Source: Bursaphelenchus xylophilus (Eukaryota > Nematoda > Chromadorea > Rhabditida > Aphelenchoididae). From it: a stretch of 64,000 nt of DNA. Below are positions 1 to 11,700 of the stretch, one piece after another (the stretch's first letter is position 1; every line of letters begins with the position of its first letter). A program made the position numbers and the translations under genes. The stretch covers positions 4,521,501-4,585,500 of the forward strand of contig CAJFCV020000005.1 of NCBI GenBank assembly GCA_904066235.2, read 5' to 3'. Under the pieces are notes generated by a model. It was not told the DNA's origin. It saw only the letters and a program-made list of their open reading frames with translations, and did no database searches.

Positions 1-974
1 CAGTTCTGAAAACAACGATTTTGAAGAGGAAATCACTGAAAATAGTATAAAACAGCCCCTAATCGCCTTTAAAATTGATCCCAACTCCGGCCTGATTCCT
101 CTCGTTCGATGGCGACAGTCAGCGCCTCAGGTCAGAGGTCAGGAATGTTGCTGCGGAGGCCGCGAAAAAAGTTGGGTAAGCTGCTCGAGACGCCTTTCTT
201 TCTATGTTCGGATTACTTTTTTGTTCGCCCCGCGATTGATACCAACCTCAACAAAAAACCCGTCTCAAATTACATTAAATAGATTCTCAGGCCCGAAGAC
301 ACGTTAATAATGTACGTCAGATCTTTGCGGAACATTAGGAAAATAAAACACAGCATCAGCTTTATATTATACATGACAAAAGAGATGAATTTTAAATTAA
401 ACTTTGCAAAAATGTCTAATCAAACCGCACACAGAGACTAAAATGTTGTTACTACTGACAAATCGCTAACGGTTTGCAATTTGTAAACTCAATTGGTTTC
501 CCTACTGCTCGGAAATTTATGATTTCGGTAATAAAACGACCACTTTACAGCTACTGATAAGAAGACTCCAGCAAACTTTTTTGGCTATTAAGAAAGTAAT
601 TTTGCAACTTTAAAGCTACTATCGACAATTTTATGAATTTTAGGACCATAAAAGCAGTAAATCGGAATTTTTAAGCTTTGGTAGATCTAATCAAATTACA
701 ATATTATTCATGATGTCGTGGTCGGCATTGAAGGTGTGCTTTGTAATTATTATGGTGCGTAAAGTCCTATTTTAAAACTCCTCCTCTAGCTCTGACGTTA
801 CTCATGAGATTCCCGTTCAAATCTGGGTTTTTCGCCAAAAAGAGAAACTTGACCCATTTCTCGTCTGGGGAAACACTTGACCCAAAGGCGCGTGAAATTT
901 ATTTTTGCAAAATTATTTTTGGTCGTTCTTTTAAAAATTTTCCGGGATTGATTCTCTCCTTCTTCAACGCCAAT
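1..974. other. upstream non-coding region
   Basis: No gene can be supported here. A 57-codon open frame at 109-282 (+) begins ATG GCG ACA and could be a first exon, with a possible donor GTAAGC near 175, but no matching second exon was found. The rest is AT-rich with no repeat I could recognise. Confidence 0.5.
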
Positions 975-2311
975 ATGCCGTCTCCAGAGCAGGAGAAATT
1001 GTTAAAACAGTTCTTGGAGTGCTCGGTATGTTACAATTCTATGAAAGATCCGAGAATGTTGCCTTGTGGCCATCGGTATTGCTTCAAATGCTGTCAAAGT
1101 TGTTGTGAAAACGATGGTGGAAACACATTATTATGTCCAGAATGTCGAAGCAGGTGGTCTATGAAGGATTTGATCAAGGATTATTCGCTGCAAAGTTAGT
1201 TACTTTACTTGACTTTAGTTATACTATGCTTGGTATATTTTTTGAGGTTTTTATGTTTAAAAATTTAGGTTTCGTGGAGAAGGTTGAGAAAATGACAACA
1301 AAAAGTGATCCAGAGGAGCAAGAGGAACCACGGGTGAAGTGCAGTCTATGCAAAGGAGGAATTCCCCCAGGAAAGGTGTATTGCTGTCCAAAATGTCCAG
1401 TTCATGATGCCGAATTAGTTGTAAGTCTTATTTTGTGTTCGTTTATTTGAATTTAGGTTGTAAAATATGTAAGGGATTATTTTACCTCCATCTTTGACTA
1501 TTGTATTACCTTTAACACCTATTTCGGTTACAACAATACCTAAAATTCCCCTGATTTTCGATTAAATTAATTTTAATGCTAATATTGTTTGTTTCAGGAC
1601 AAGCTATGTTCAGACTGCATCATCAGACACCACCAACACCACGAATATCAGAACAGGACCGATGCCCAGATTATCTCCATAAAGAACCTCGAGCTGGCCA
1701 ATGCGGATCTAACAGGCGTTGTGGAGCGCTTGAAGCTTCACGAAAGTTATTGTCAAGGTCGAGAACAAGACTTGCAATTAGTAAGTCCGATAAATCATTC
1801 GCTTTTTAAACTTTTCGACTTTAGGTACCTAGTGTAACATAATTATTTTTAGCTGATCGCCACGCTCAAAGAACGATGCGAAGCCTCCAAGGAGATTATT
1901 CAAGATGAGTTCCAAGTCGGGTATGTGGAGAAGATCGATGTATTCAACAAATGTGTCCACGATATTCGAAAAGAAATGGCCGAGTTCTTTGATGAGACGG
2001 AGGAAAAGTGGAATCAACTGTTCACGAAGACGCTTAATATGGTTTCATCAAATTTCGGAGCGATCGAAGGACTAGCCCAAGTGTCCACAGGCCAGCCGTC
2101 ATCATCTGGAACAGCACGGTCACAATCTCCCAATCTCGGGGGACCCCAGAATGTGTAAGTTTGACATAAATATTTAGTAATATTTTGTTTGGAAAATACG
2201 ACTATTTACCTGATCTCTTTCAGATTTACTCCCAGCACAACTCCCAACCGAATCTCATTTGGGTCCAAAATGTATCAAAAGTCCCGGAAAAGAGGCACAA
2301 TCTTGAATTAG
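975..2311 (+). CDS. RING finger and B-box (TRIM-like) protein, 5 exons
   Basis: Exons by splice signal and phase: 975-1194, 1269-1420, 1598-1780, 1853-2154, 2224-2311, giving 314 residues. Residues about 17-60 form a C3HC4 RING (CSVC, then CGHRYCFKC, then CPEC), which in this family binds an E2 enzyme and makes the protein a likely E3 ubiquitin ligase. Exons 2 and 3 add a Cys/His-rich B-box-like segment (CSLC, CCPKC, CSDC, then HHQHH). A charged helical stretch follows, probably a coiled coil. The tail is Ser/Gln-rich and ends in a basic patch, with no SPRY or NHL domain. ATG 975 is chosen because it opens just before the RING; the frame could extend upstream to 804. AATAAA lies at 2354-2359 and ATG5 starts 161 bp downstream on the same strand. 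The class is firm from the zinc ligands, but no specific orthologue is claimed. Confidence 0.85.
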
Positions 2312-2471
2312 ACCACCAACTAAAGTTATATCGTTTTACCTGAAAGGTTTATAAATAAAGTTACTTAATTGCTGATGACTCATCTTCTTCATATTTGTAG
2401 TGTCAAAAAAGTGATTTTTATATCTTTTCTGTCGTTTTTATATTATACTAGATATTAGTCGGATCGGATGG

Positions 2472-3545
2472 ATGACTATGAGGTCCGAAGGAATATCTGG
2501 GAATCCACCATCCCCATCGAATTCAGACTTGGTCCGGATATTGTGCATTCGGTGAAACCTACTTTTGTAAGTTTTACCTTTATTTTTTGATGCAGATTAT
2601 GTCGCTTTAGCATCCAAAAAATATTTTTTAGTTAATGTTGAAACGGGTCGATTATTTTCCTTTGGTCATGGATAAAGTCTTACAAAATTTTACGAATATC
2701 AGTAGCACTGTCCGGGAAATGGAGGATATCTGGCTGGAATGCAATGGAAAACCTCTTAAGTGGTGAGTCAGTCTAAAGTAAGATGATTTTTTTGTTTTTC
2801 TCTAGGCATTATCCTGTTGGCGTCCTTTATGATCTACACTCAGGCCCAGAACAGCTTCCATGGACTGTGACGGTCAGATTAAAGGTAAGGTTGGCTTGCA
2901 ACGTCTCTATTTTTCGATTTTTTCTAGGGCTTTCCGGATGATCTCGTTCGGAAAGAGGAAATGAGGAATCTATTTCTCCAGACGATAAAAGAAGCCGATC
3001 AACTGAAGCATCGAGGGAATATTATATCAGAGATGAAGGCCGACGAGCACTCGCGTCTTTTCGAGTCCATTTCCCAAGGTATTTTTAATAATTTTTGATT
3101 TTTTTTTGGCTTCTTTATGACCCATATGCCCTTACTTTTTCTCATGAAATATGAGATTACGTGAAGAACATCTGGCACTATAAATTTTGTTGATTTACAG
3201 GGCGATTCGACGATTTTTGGTCGATAAATTCGAGATTGATGGATGAAAATATGTTTAATCTTCCGATTAAAGTTTATTTGGTAAGTGTTTAATCTAATAA
3301 TGTTATTTTTAATCTACTTCCAGCCTAATCAAACGATGAAACAACTCCTTATTGGTATAAAAAACGAAGAGGATGAAGAAAACACCCTCCAAAATGTAAT
3401 ATCAGCGGCTTCGGAAGGTAAAGAAGAAGATATTCAAATAATTTCTCATGGGGTACCCCTCCCACATCACACTCCACTCCTTTGGCTCGCCAGAAACATG
3501 TCTTATCCGGACAATTTCATCCATCTCATCTTCAAATCTAAATAA
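2472..3545 (+). CDS. atg-5: autophagy protein ATG5
   Basis: ATG5 is covalently joined to ATG12 and, with ATG16, forms the E3-like complex that lipidates ATG8/LC3 on growing autophagosomes. Exons: 2472-2566, 2632-2762, 2806-2884, 2928-3078, 3201-3280, 3324-3545, about 252 residues. Family blocks visible in order: DIWLECNGKPLKWHYPVG, then LPWTVTVRLKGFPDD, then TIKEADQLKH, then GRFDDFWSIN, and a C-terminal LLWLARNMSYPDNFIHL. The lysine in TIKEADQLKH sits where human ATG5 has Lys130, the ATG12 acceptor, so conjugation competence looks intact. The upstream ATG at 2468 runs into a stop after two codons, so 2472 is the start. The 160 bp gap to the RING gene contains a polyadenylation signal and a TTATACTAG-type acceptor, which suits a downstream operon gene. 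The length is slightly short of the human protein (275). Confidence 0.95.
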
Positions 3546-4297
3546 TTCAGAGATTTTTTTGTAAAATTTAGTCATCATTATATTGTACGGTAAATTATTT
3601 TAATTATTAAAAATAGTGTGCTTTTTGGTCTCATGCTTTCGTAAAATGGCTAATAAATCTATTTTTTAGCCTCCAAGTGATGAGCAAATCATCTTCTTGC
3701 AGCCTCCGGACAGCCGCCAGATCTGCGGCTTTTCTTTGGCCAAGGTCAACCAAAGATTGAAGAGGCCTAGGAGCTAAGGAACTTAGGGAAGATTGAGTCA
3801 TAGATTAGTTTTCCGGAGGCCTTAAAATGCAAAAAGCCATAAATTTCTAGTAAAAATTTCAGAATCTGTTGATCAAGGTCATCATTATCGTCAGTTTTTT
3901 ATTCAAAAATATATAAAATTCATGCAGATCTGATTTTAAGTCCTGAAAAAATAAGAGTTGTGGAACGTCCTCGAATTATTCTTCTCATGTCCAAAGAATT
4001 TCAAAATTTAAAAGTTTGGTCAAAAATTGCAAAATCCACGCCTACTTCAATATCAGCAGACGCCCCTCCGCCCTTTCCCTGACCTCAAATCCATGGAAAA
4101 GTGATAAAAACTGCGAATCGGAACATGTTTCCACGTATTTTAATTAATAGCCGCCCTCTTCCGTCTGTGGACCGAGAACCAAAGAGCAGCCGCCCTCAGG
4201 GCAAATCGCTCCTTTTATCAGTTCTTTTTGGCATCTCCTCAGGGCACCGATCGGTCTCAGTCGGAAAAACTGGCTGGATGTGAGGTCAGAAAGCGAG
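3546..4297. other. intergenic spacer between ATG5 and the Thr-rich gene
   Basis: No coding frame with supportable splice sites. Two GC-richer patches occur at about 3690-3790 and 4055-4270; the second leads straight into the next start codon and is probably its promoter and 5' leader. Confidence 0.5.
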
Positions 4298-6042
4298 ATG
4301 AGCAGGCTTATTCTGGTGCTGGCCGTCGTATCTTTGACAGTTTATGGGCAGAATGGTCGAAGAACAGAGGTAGGGTGGTGATTTATGTTATTGTTGATGT
4401 AATGAGTAAATTTCTGATGGCATCTTTTGATTATTTGCAAAGAAATATTCCGAGAGGTATTTTTGCATACTTTAAACCCAAAAGAACAGTGATTTAGACA
4501 TTCATTTCCTTTTAATGATTTTTTTTCCATCAGACCTAGTATAATACCAAAATTTTCAGCCCAATTCGTTCAGCAAGTACGTTGAGTACGCTGAGACACC
4601 ATTCCGTCGTCCTTCCTACTTCTCCGTCCCCTTCAGAGCCCCACCTTTATACAATCTGAACTACATTTCCAATGACATGTTCGCCCATTTAATCCGAGAG
4701 CACATGCGACATCAGCAGCGTTTAAGATTGGCCCAACTACAACAGCAGCAAGAACAACAGAATCGTTTTGGAGATGAGCCAATATTAAAGGGGGTTTCTC
4801 ATATAACGGAGTTGCGACAGACCCCCTTCAGAAGATGGTCACATAATTCGACAGCCATGACTTATGAAGAGAAAAGGAAATTGTGGAAAGATGGGATAAA
4901 AAAGAAGCTCAGAGATGGGAAGATACCGGCAAGACAAGTGGGAGACGGACGTAATCAACAACAGATTGATGGGATTAACACAGCTGGAAGATATTACATT
5001 ACTTATAGTCCCACAAACAGGGTCTACCAAGTGTCAAGAAGACCTCCACCGTTGGTTACGAGCAGTGGGTCGGAGGGAGTGATGTGAGTTCTACATTTTA
5101 CATGGTTTTTAGGAAATGGGATACTTGTAAAATTCGGGCCCTAATTTTTCTACTTCTTACCGTCATCTTTAAACTGAGATTTTGATGGTATTTTTATGGT
5201 ATTTTTTTGGATCGTTAATCTCTAAAAGCCCAGAAATTAACCTCTGCACCTTGATTCTTACATTGTTAGTTGCAAATTTATCACTCTTTAATAATTTTTA
5301 TATTTTCATGCCTTCCAGAGACACAACAACAAGCACCACTACTTCCACCACAACTACAACCACACCTCCCCCTATTGTTATTACTCATACCGCCGAACCA
5401 GTGGACCGGGGATTCTCCGAGACCATCAAAGTCAAAGCAACCAAGCCAAAAGTTCCAGAAGTCCCGGCAAAACAAATGCTTAACCTTGATTATTATGATG
5501 ATGACTTTGAGGATGATGAAGAAACTACTACCACAACTACTACGACTACTACTACAACAACTACTACCACAATTCCGACGACTACAACTACTACAACGAC
5601 TACACCAAGACCACCGAGTTTGGTTTATCCCGTCTCAACGAGATGTAAGTGATATTGCAAAGGCAATTGTAGGAAATTTTAATTTTTTTCTACGGTATTT
5701 TGAGATTCTTTAAAGCAAAGTTTTTGAACGAAAATTGTATAAAAAATTGATGCACAGTGTAATTTTTTTACATTTTTTTGGAGGTTTTGCAATTTTATTT
5801 TTTTTGTTACAGTACCCGTTCCCTACGGTCGCTCCGATCCCCGTCAGCCCCCTCCGACCACTCCTTCTCCAACTCCCCCTCCAGTGAAAGGAAAGTCCTT
5901 GTTCGATATGGACGATGATTACGATGATGAAGATGAGGAAGAAGATGACGACCAATTCTTTTTCTTCAAACCCAAAGGCTTCGAACCGCCAGAAGATCCC
6001 TTCAAAATTGTGGTTCATGACCCGAAACGCAAAAGAACTTGA
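4298..6042 (+). CDS. secreted threonine-rich acidic protein, 4 exons
   Basis: Exons 4298-4369, 4560-5083, 5319-5644 and 5813-6042 join in phase to give 383 residues. The first 17 or so residues (MSRLILVLAVVSLTVYG) are a clear signal peptide with no later membrane span, so the product is probably secreted. The middle is Gln/Arg-rich and basic. Exon 3 carries Thr runs: a TTTSTTTSTTTTTT block, then a run of 16 Thr, then 9 Thr before PRPPS, a mucin-like substrate for O-glycosylation. Two acidic clusters (YYDDDFEDDEE and DMDDDYDDEDEEEDDD) flank the Thr/Pro section, and the tail ends KRKRT. AATAAA lies at 6081-6086. I do not recognise the family. A cuticle, mucin or matrix role is inference from composition only. 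Confidence 0.75.
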
Positions 6043-6667
6043 GAATTTCTCGAATATTTATTATGGGTATCTGATTTCCGAATAAATTCTTTGTGATCAT
6101 AAAGCTTTGTATTAGCTGTAGCAAAATTCATTCAAATTGCAATTTTGAGATTTTCAAAAAAAAAATTAATTTCCTATCGACTAAAGACAAAAAGTCAATT
6201 TATTTCCGGGAGTAAAACTACCAATAAGCCATGGAAATTGATGCCTACTTATTTTTAGTAGTCAATAATATTGACTACTTATGGTACTTTGCCACAGAAT
6301 CGATACAAACCCCTTCGGAGGTAGAACCAACGAGTTTCTTGCGGCGGATTGACTATGGAAAATGAGTAGACGGTCAGGGAAAAATCGTCGTTTTTCGGCT
6401 GTTTCTTCTCTCTACAATAATTTTTTTTTGGGAACCAAAAATCATCAAAATATTTTTTTCTTTTTTAAAATTTTTATGGCAATATCAAAAATACTTGTTA
6501 ATGGTAGTAATTTTTTACCACTTTTTGCCTAATTGTTATTCTTTTTTTATGTTATACTAGCTCTCGACAATTGCACTTCCAAAAAAAACTCTTAAAATCC
6601 CGGTCAAACCTCTCTTTTTTCTCGTCTTGTACCTCCAAAATTACCACCTATACTCTCTCCCATTCCT
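6043..6667. other. intergenic spacer
   Basis: 3' end of the Thr-rich gene (AATAAA near 6081) followed by AT-rich sequence. The motif TTATACTAG at about 6553-6561 resembles the acceptor-like motif seen before other genes here. Nothing else is supported. Confidence 0.5.
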
Positions 6668-7340
6668 ATGTCACATTATCGTCTCAGACAAACCCACGAG
6701 AAATACATCAACCGCTCCAAACATCTTGGAGTTCTTTTCTTGAAAATGTACAGGAATTGTGTTCATGCTGAACATACTCGGGCCGTTCATGATCGCCATG
6801 AGGGTCCTTTCGAGAAATTTATCGCTGATAATATGCATCTACACTACATATTCTTACTGTATTTTGCTCTTGGATTGCTTTTCGCTTGGCTTTTCACGGA
6901 GTTGATCATGATGAAAGAGTGAGTTTTGAGACAATTTTTCTTCATAGGCCATGAATAAATTGTCAAAAATTTTAAGTCATGTTTTTCAGGGGCATCCATA
7001 ATACTGGGTTTCTCGACTCTAGGGATGAACGAAACATGACAACTTTTTTCACAAACTTTTGCTATATCACTTATAAAATATTCGTTACAATTAGTAGCCA
7101 AACTCCTCAATTTATCGCCCATTTTTCAGCCATTTTGCCTTCCTCACATTCATCGCCCTTCTTCTTGGCTATATAGTCATTGTAATTTTGCTGAATGTTT
7201 GGTGTTTTACTGAGCGAACACAGTATGGATCAGGCCCAGAAGGAGGCCAACAAAGCCCACATCCAACGTCAAGAAGTACCAATAATCAAGTTGTTCCGAT
7301 CAAGCATAAAACTGCGACAACGGCGACCTATGGAAGATAA
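6668..7340 (+). CDS. small two-span membrane protein of unknown function
   Basis: Two exons, 6668-6918 and 7130-7340, give 153 residues. The N-terminal 55 residues are basic and His-rich. Span 1 is about residues 59-80 (IFLLYFALGLLFAWLF core) and span 2 about 86-110 (FAFLTFIALLLGYIVIVILL core), with only about five residues between, so it should form a hairpin with both ends on the same side. The C-terminus is polar and Ser/Thr/Gly-rich. Using the nearer acceptor at 6989 would read into a different frame and lose span 2; the TTTTTCAG acceptor ending at 7129 restores it, so I chose that one. AATAAA occurs at 7442-7447. No family recognised. Confidence 0.65.
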
Positions 7341-8757
7341 AAGAAGGACAATTGATTTTTTTTACATTTTTATGTTGCTTTATATCTGTTAAAAGTCTTT
7401 CAGTAGTAGTAGTTGAATCAATTTTTTCAAAAAAATGTAAAAATAAATGTTTATTATGGTATAATTTTACAAGTTATTTAAAGTAATTTTGAGTGTAGTA
7501 AATTGCAAATTGAAGTTTCAATTCGACTAAGATGGCCTTTGTTTACTCGTATCTTCATTCCACAACATTATCCCAATAACTTTTCACCTTTGTTTTGCCG
7601 GTAATCAAATCCTCCATTTCCCTCTCCTCCCCACTCAAATCTCATCTCGAACAGGCGTCCAGGCCATCCCTCCTTTGACAGTTTCTTTTATTGTAATCCG
7701 ACGCTCTCATCCATCGTATTTCCCCGCTTCTCTCGGATATTTTTTATTGGCGGGAAATCGGGGCCGTGGAGGTGGGTCGAGGACGCTGAAAACACGGCAT
7801 TAACCAGCGATCGGCCCCTTGCCGAGTCGAGCGCCAAAATATTTTTCCGCTGACCGGCGTCCAAATTTTTTGGCGCGCTCGGGAATATAGAAATTAGGCC
7901 GAGAAAATGGCGGGAACGGAGGGATTAGGAGCGTTGGGCAAGGAGCCAAAGAAACGGAGTTCGAGGTCAGAATAGAAATGTAAACCATTTAGAGCAAGCA
8001 AATAATGTTAAAAGCAAAAAGAAAAAAAACGAAAAAAGTGTAAATGACTTCAAAAAATGTATATAAATTGACAATAAATAGCGCAAATGGGACAAAATAA
8101 ATTATTCAAGTTGTCTTAAAACGAATTTTCTGCTACATTAAAAATTACTAACTTACATTAGTTTTTAATCTACTACAAGGACTTCTCAAATTTGCAACTT
8201 TGAAAAAAATTTAAGAATTTTTTTTTACTAGTCCCAAAATGTTGATCTTATTCCTGTAACTGGCCCAAATATTTTATACAAAATATAACCATTTTTTTAC
8301 TCTACTAAAATTGCCAAATTGACAACTGTTGCATTTTTTTTTGCAACTTTGTGCCACCAGCTCTCCATTTTCCCATTCATGTTGTACAACTCGCCCTGAC
8401 CTATTAGGTCAAACATTTACCCGTTGCGTAATCGCTTTTATCTCCAAAAATCTCAATGTCAAAAACCCCCGCAATTTTGTTCTGTGCGATAAAATTACGT
8501 CTTTTACACAAACAAGCCAAAAAATGTTAGATGAAATAGCGAAAAAAATGTTTATTAGCAAGGCAAAATAAATGTGTAGTAACTGGTGATAACAAAATTT
8601 TAAACCAATTCAAAAGCTATTACTAAATAGTGAGCTTGAGCCATTGTTATTGCGTAGAAAGAAGTAAAAGTATTGTGAAACAGCAAAAAAAAATGTTAGC
8701 AAGGCCTGACAGTTTTTTCAAGATGTTATCACAACATTTGAGGTATCTTGAAAAAAA
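7341..8757. other. intergenic region with a GC-rich block
   Basis: The 3' end of the two-span gene lies to about 7450. A GC-rich block at 7550-7960 carries E2F-like motifs (annotated separately). From 7980 to 8757 the sequence is AT-rich with short open frames that lack coding character. Confidence 0.5.
7747..7917. promoter_or_regulatory. cluster of three E2F-like motifs
   Basis: TTGGCGGGAAA at 7747-7757, TTTGGCGCGC at 7869-7878 and AATGGCGGGAAC at 7906-7917 match the E2F/DP core (TTTSGCGC or TTSSCGC). Three within about 170 bp of a locally GC-rich stretch is more than expected in this AT-rich background. No adjacent gene start is evident, so the target is unknown. Confidence 0.35.
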
Positions 8758-11700
8758 TTATAACGGATTTGTCCTCGTTTTGTACATAGTCACGATCACA
8801 GTTGTGCTCTTAGAACTTGCTTCAACTCCTATCAAATGCAGCAGGAACTTTCGGACCGGTCGGAAAACGTGGCCTCTCAGTTTGGTCGAAGTTGCCAAAA
8901 GTAAAATCGCCGGTGCCAGAGTCTCCAGATCACAGAAATACGGGTATTGAGCAGTTATCCACAGCATCCAAGGTGCTCCATTCACATATCCGCAATAAAC
9001 GTAGATGCATTGCTCCGCCACCAGTAAAACATGGCATCCAAATAAGGCGATTGTAAAGACAAAAAGGCGGGTTTGAGTGTCTTGCGTCACTTTGGCTACT
9101 TTTTGGCGAAATGCAAGGTACAATAAACTGGTCAGATTGACCAGGAATGTCAGTGAAGCTGTGATGAGGAAGAAGGTCAGGGAACGGAGGCGCATTGAGA
9201 GCTGAAATAAAAAAAAATGTTGTCATATTGTACTTGCCTGATCATTACTTTTCGGATTTTTGCTTTCATTTCAATTTTTTGTATCGTATTATTTTTTTCT
9301 TTCCCAATCATTTCTTTCTTCATAATGTATAAACAACACTTTAACTTATTCTATTTTCTTCCATAATTACTGATTTTGAAGATATCATAATCTAAACTTA
9401 TCATCTCCAATCTTATCATCCTTTTATAAGTATCCACAAACCCCACAAAAGTCGACTAACCCAAATTACAGTAACCCTTGGCTGATTTAGAGCCCCGGTC
9501 ACATGTCCCCCAGCCCCTCTCGGTCATGCTTCGGACCCTCGAGAGGAGAAATAAAACATTTCCCAGAGAAGTCTCCGCCAAATTCCCTCCAAATTCGTCA
9601 TCAAAATCACCGATTCATCGACGAATTGGCGTGCGCATTCCATTGGTTAGGCCTTGTAAATGTTATGTGCAAATCTCATTACATATGCACCAATGCAACG
9701 CCAACTGAGCATTGGTTGTAGAAGGTCGAAAAGGGAATATCGATTGGTTTTGAGGCGGCATTGGAATCGAAAACAACCCAACAGAGCCCAAAAAGTACAC
9801 AAAAACAAGTCAAAAACGGTGAAAAACAGTCTACAGTAACTTCCTACACAATTCTATGTAATATTGTACATGCAACTTTACATCTGTGGATGTAAATGGC
9901 TCATGTTGAGTATAGCTTTTGTCCCCCTCTCCTCCATCTCTCTCCCTTTTTCCCGCTGCACGGAAGAAACTTTAGGGCTCAAATTAACGACTTTGCCGGC
10001 ATCAAAAAATTCTGAAAATTACATCAAAAAATCGGAAATTACTGTAGCAACATATCGATACAACTTTTACATCCCTTACATCAATTGTAACTCGATAAAA
10101 CGCCATGTTTGTTCTTCCACTCAACTATAATTTCGACGCTTTCGCTGCTTTTCAGGGCGTGACGCCTTTACTTTCCGGTGTTGTAACTTGCGCCTAACTT
10201 TACACCAAGAGCTGTAATATACCCCGTCTGAACCGCTACAACATTGTCTTTCGAATGGTATAACTTCCATTATTCAAAGTGCTTTACTTTCCGCAATAAT
10301 CACATCTTTATGTTTTGAATGATACTAGCAGTGTAGTTGGTCGGGATGACTTTTTGATCTCTATCAAGTGAACATGACCTTATATGTATATCAATATGTA
10401 CTTCAATCGAAAGCTCAAGGACCTGGTAACAAATTCTTCCCACAACTTGGTAAAATTTTTTACACTTTTAAATTGAAACGCGATGATAAACAACACCTAC
10501 TATGCATCAAAAACATAATTTTGCCTTTCTCTGTTTACTGTAACTTTACTAGTGGGTTTGAAGTAGCCGAATTGGACTTCAAACGAAACTAGAGGTTATT
10601 GGCTAACCGATGGTGTAAATGGTGCATGTGGTTCAATAGGTGCGGACCGCGAAATCGGCGGTTTTCGGCTGCCCACTCCGTCCTTCGTCCGTTCTCTTTT
10701 GGTGGAAAAAGAGGCGGGCTTTGGAGGTCCACTCGCGGTTGAGGCGCCCGATATAAAAGCGCATTAACGCGCTGCAAGCACCATTTTGCATCACTGCAAT
10801 TCTTCGCTACAACTCTCGCTAGCCACGATGTCTGACTCAGCTGCTCCAGTTGCCGCTCCAGCCTCGCCGAAGGCCCCAGCCTCCCCCAAGGCCAGCCCTA
10901 AGGCCAAGAAGGTCGCCAAGGCCCCCAAAGCCAAGGCAGCCGCCAAGCCCAAGACCCCCGCCAACCATCCTACCTACATCGACATGATCAAGAAGGCCAT
11001 CACTGAGCTCAAGGAGAAGAAGGGATCCAGCCGTGCCGCCATCTTGAAGTACATCCTCCAACACTACAAAGTCGGAAGCAACATTGTTGCGGTAAGTATC
11101 GGGGGGTAATGGGATCATCTGGCCGAAAGCATTAGTATCATAGCCTTCATATTAGAGACTTCTTCTAGTCGTATCGATATTGCAATTGCTTCACTATTAC
11201 TTAGTTTACTTATTGAGCTTTTCTTTCAGATTAACGCTCATCTCCGCCAAGGATTGAAGCGTGGAGTTACCACTGGTGCCTTGAAGCAGACCAAGGGAGT
11301 TGGTGCCTCCGGATCCTTCCGTCTGGCTGACTCTGCCCCCAAGCCAAAGAAGGCGCCCAAGGCCAAGAAGCCAGCTGCCGCCAAGAAAGCCCCAGCCTCC
11401 CCCAAGCCCAAGAAGGCCGCCGTTAAGAAAGCCGCCAAGCCAAAGAGCCCAGCCAAGGCTAAGGCCCCCAAGGCCAAGAAACCAGCCGCCGCTGCCAAGC
11501 CCAAGAGCCCCGCCAAGAAGGCCGCGCCCAAAAAGGCCGTCGTCAAGAAATCGCCTGCGAAAAAGGCCGCTCCCAAGAAGAAGGCCGCCCCTAAGGCCAA
11601 AGCCTAAGTGTCCTTATAATAAGTAATAATGTAACTTTGTCTTTTCACTTTTTCTTCATAGTTATGTTAGTTCTGTACATACGAATGACCTCTGAAGGGA

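Noticed and set aside
109..282. 57-codon + frame as a gene start
   Set aside because: A plausible donor exists, but no second exon or homology could be found.
5270..5713. 147-codon + frame rich in Leu and Gln
   Set aside because: Shifted-frame reading of the ACN threonine repeat of the secreted protein.
11238..11600. 120-codon minus-strand Ala/Leu-rich frame
   Set aside because: Reverse-strand shadow of the Lys/Ala-rich histone H1 tail; no splice or start support.
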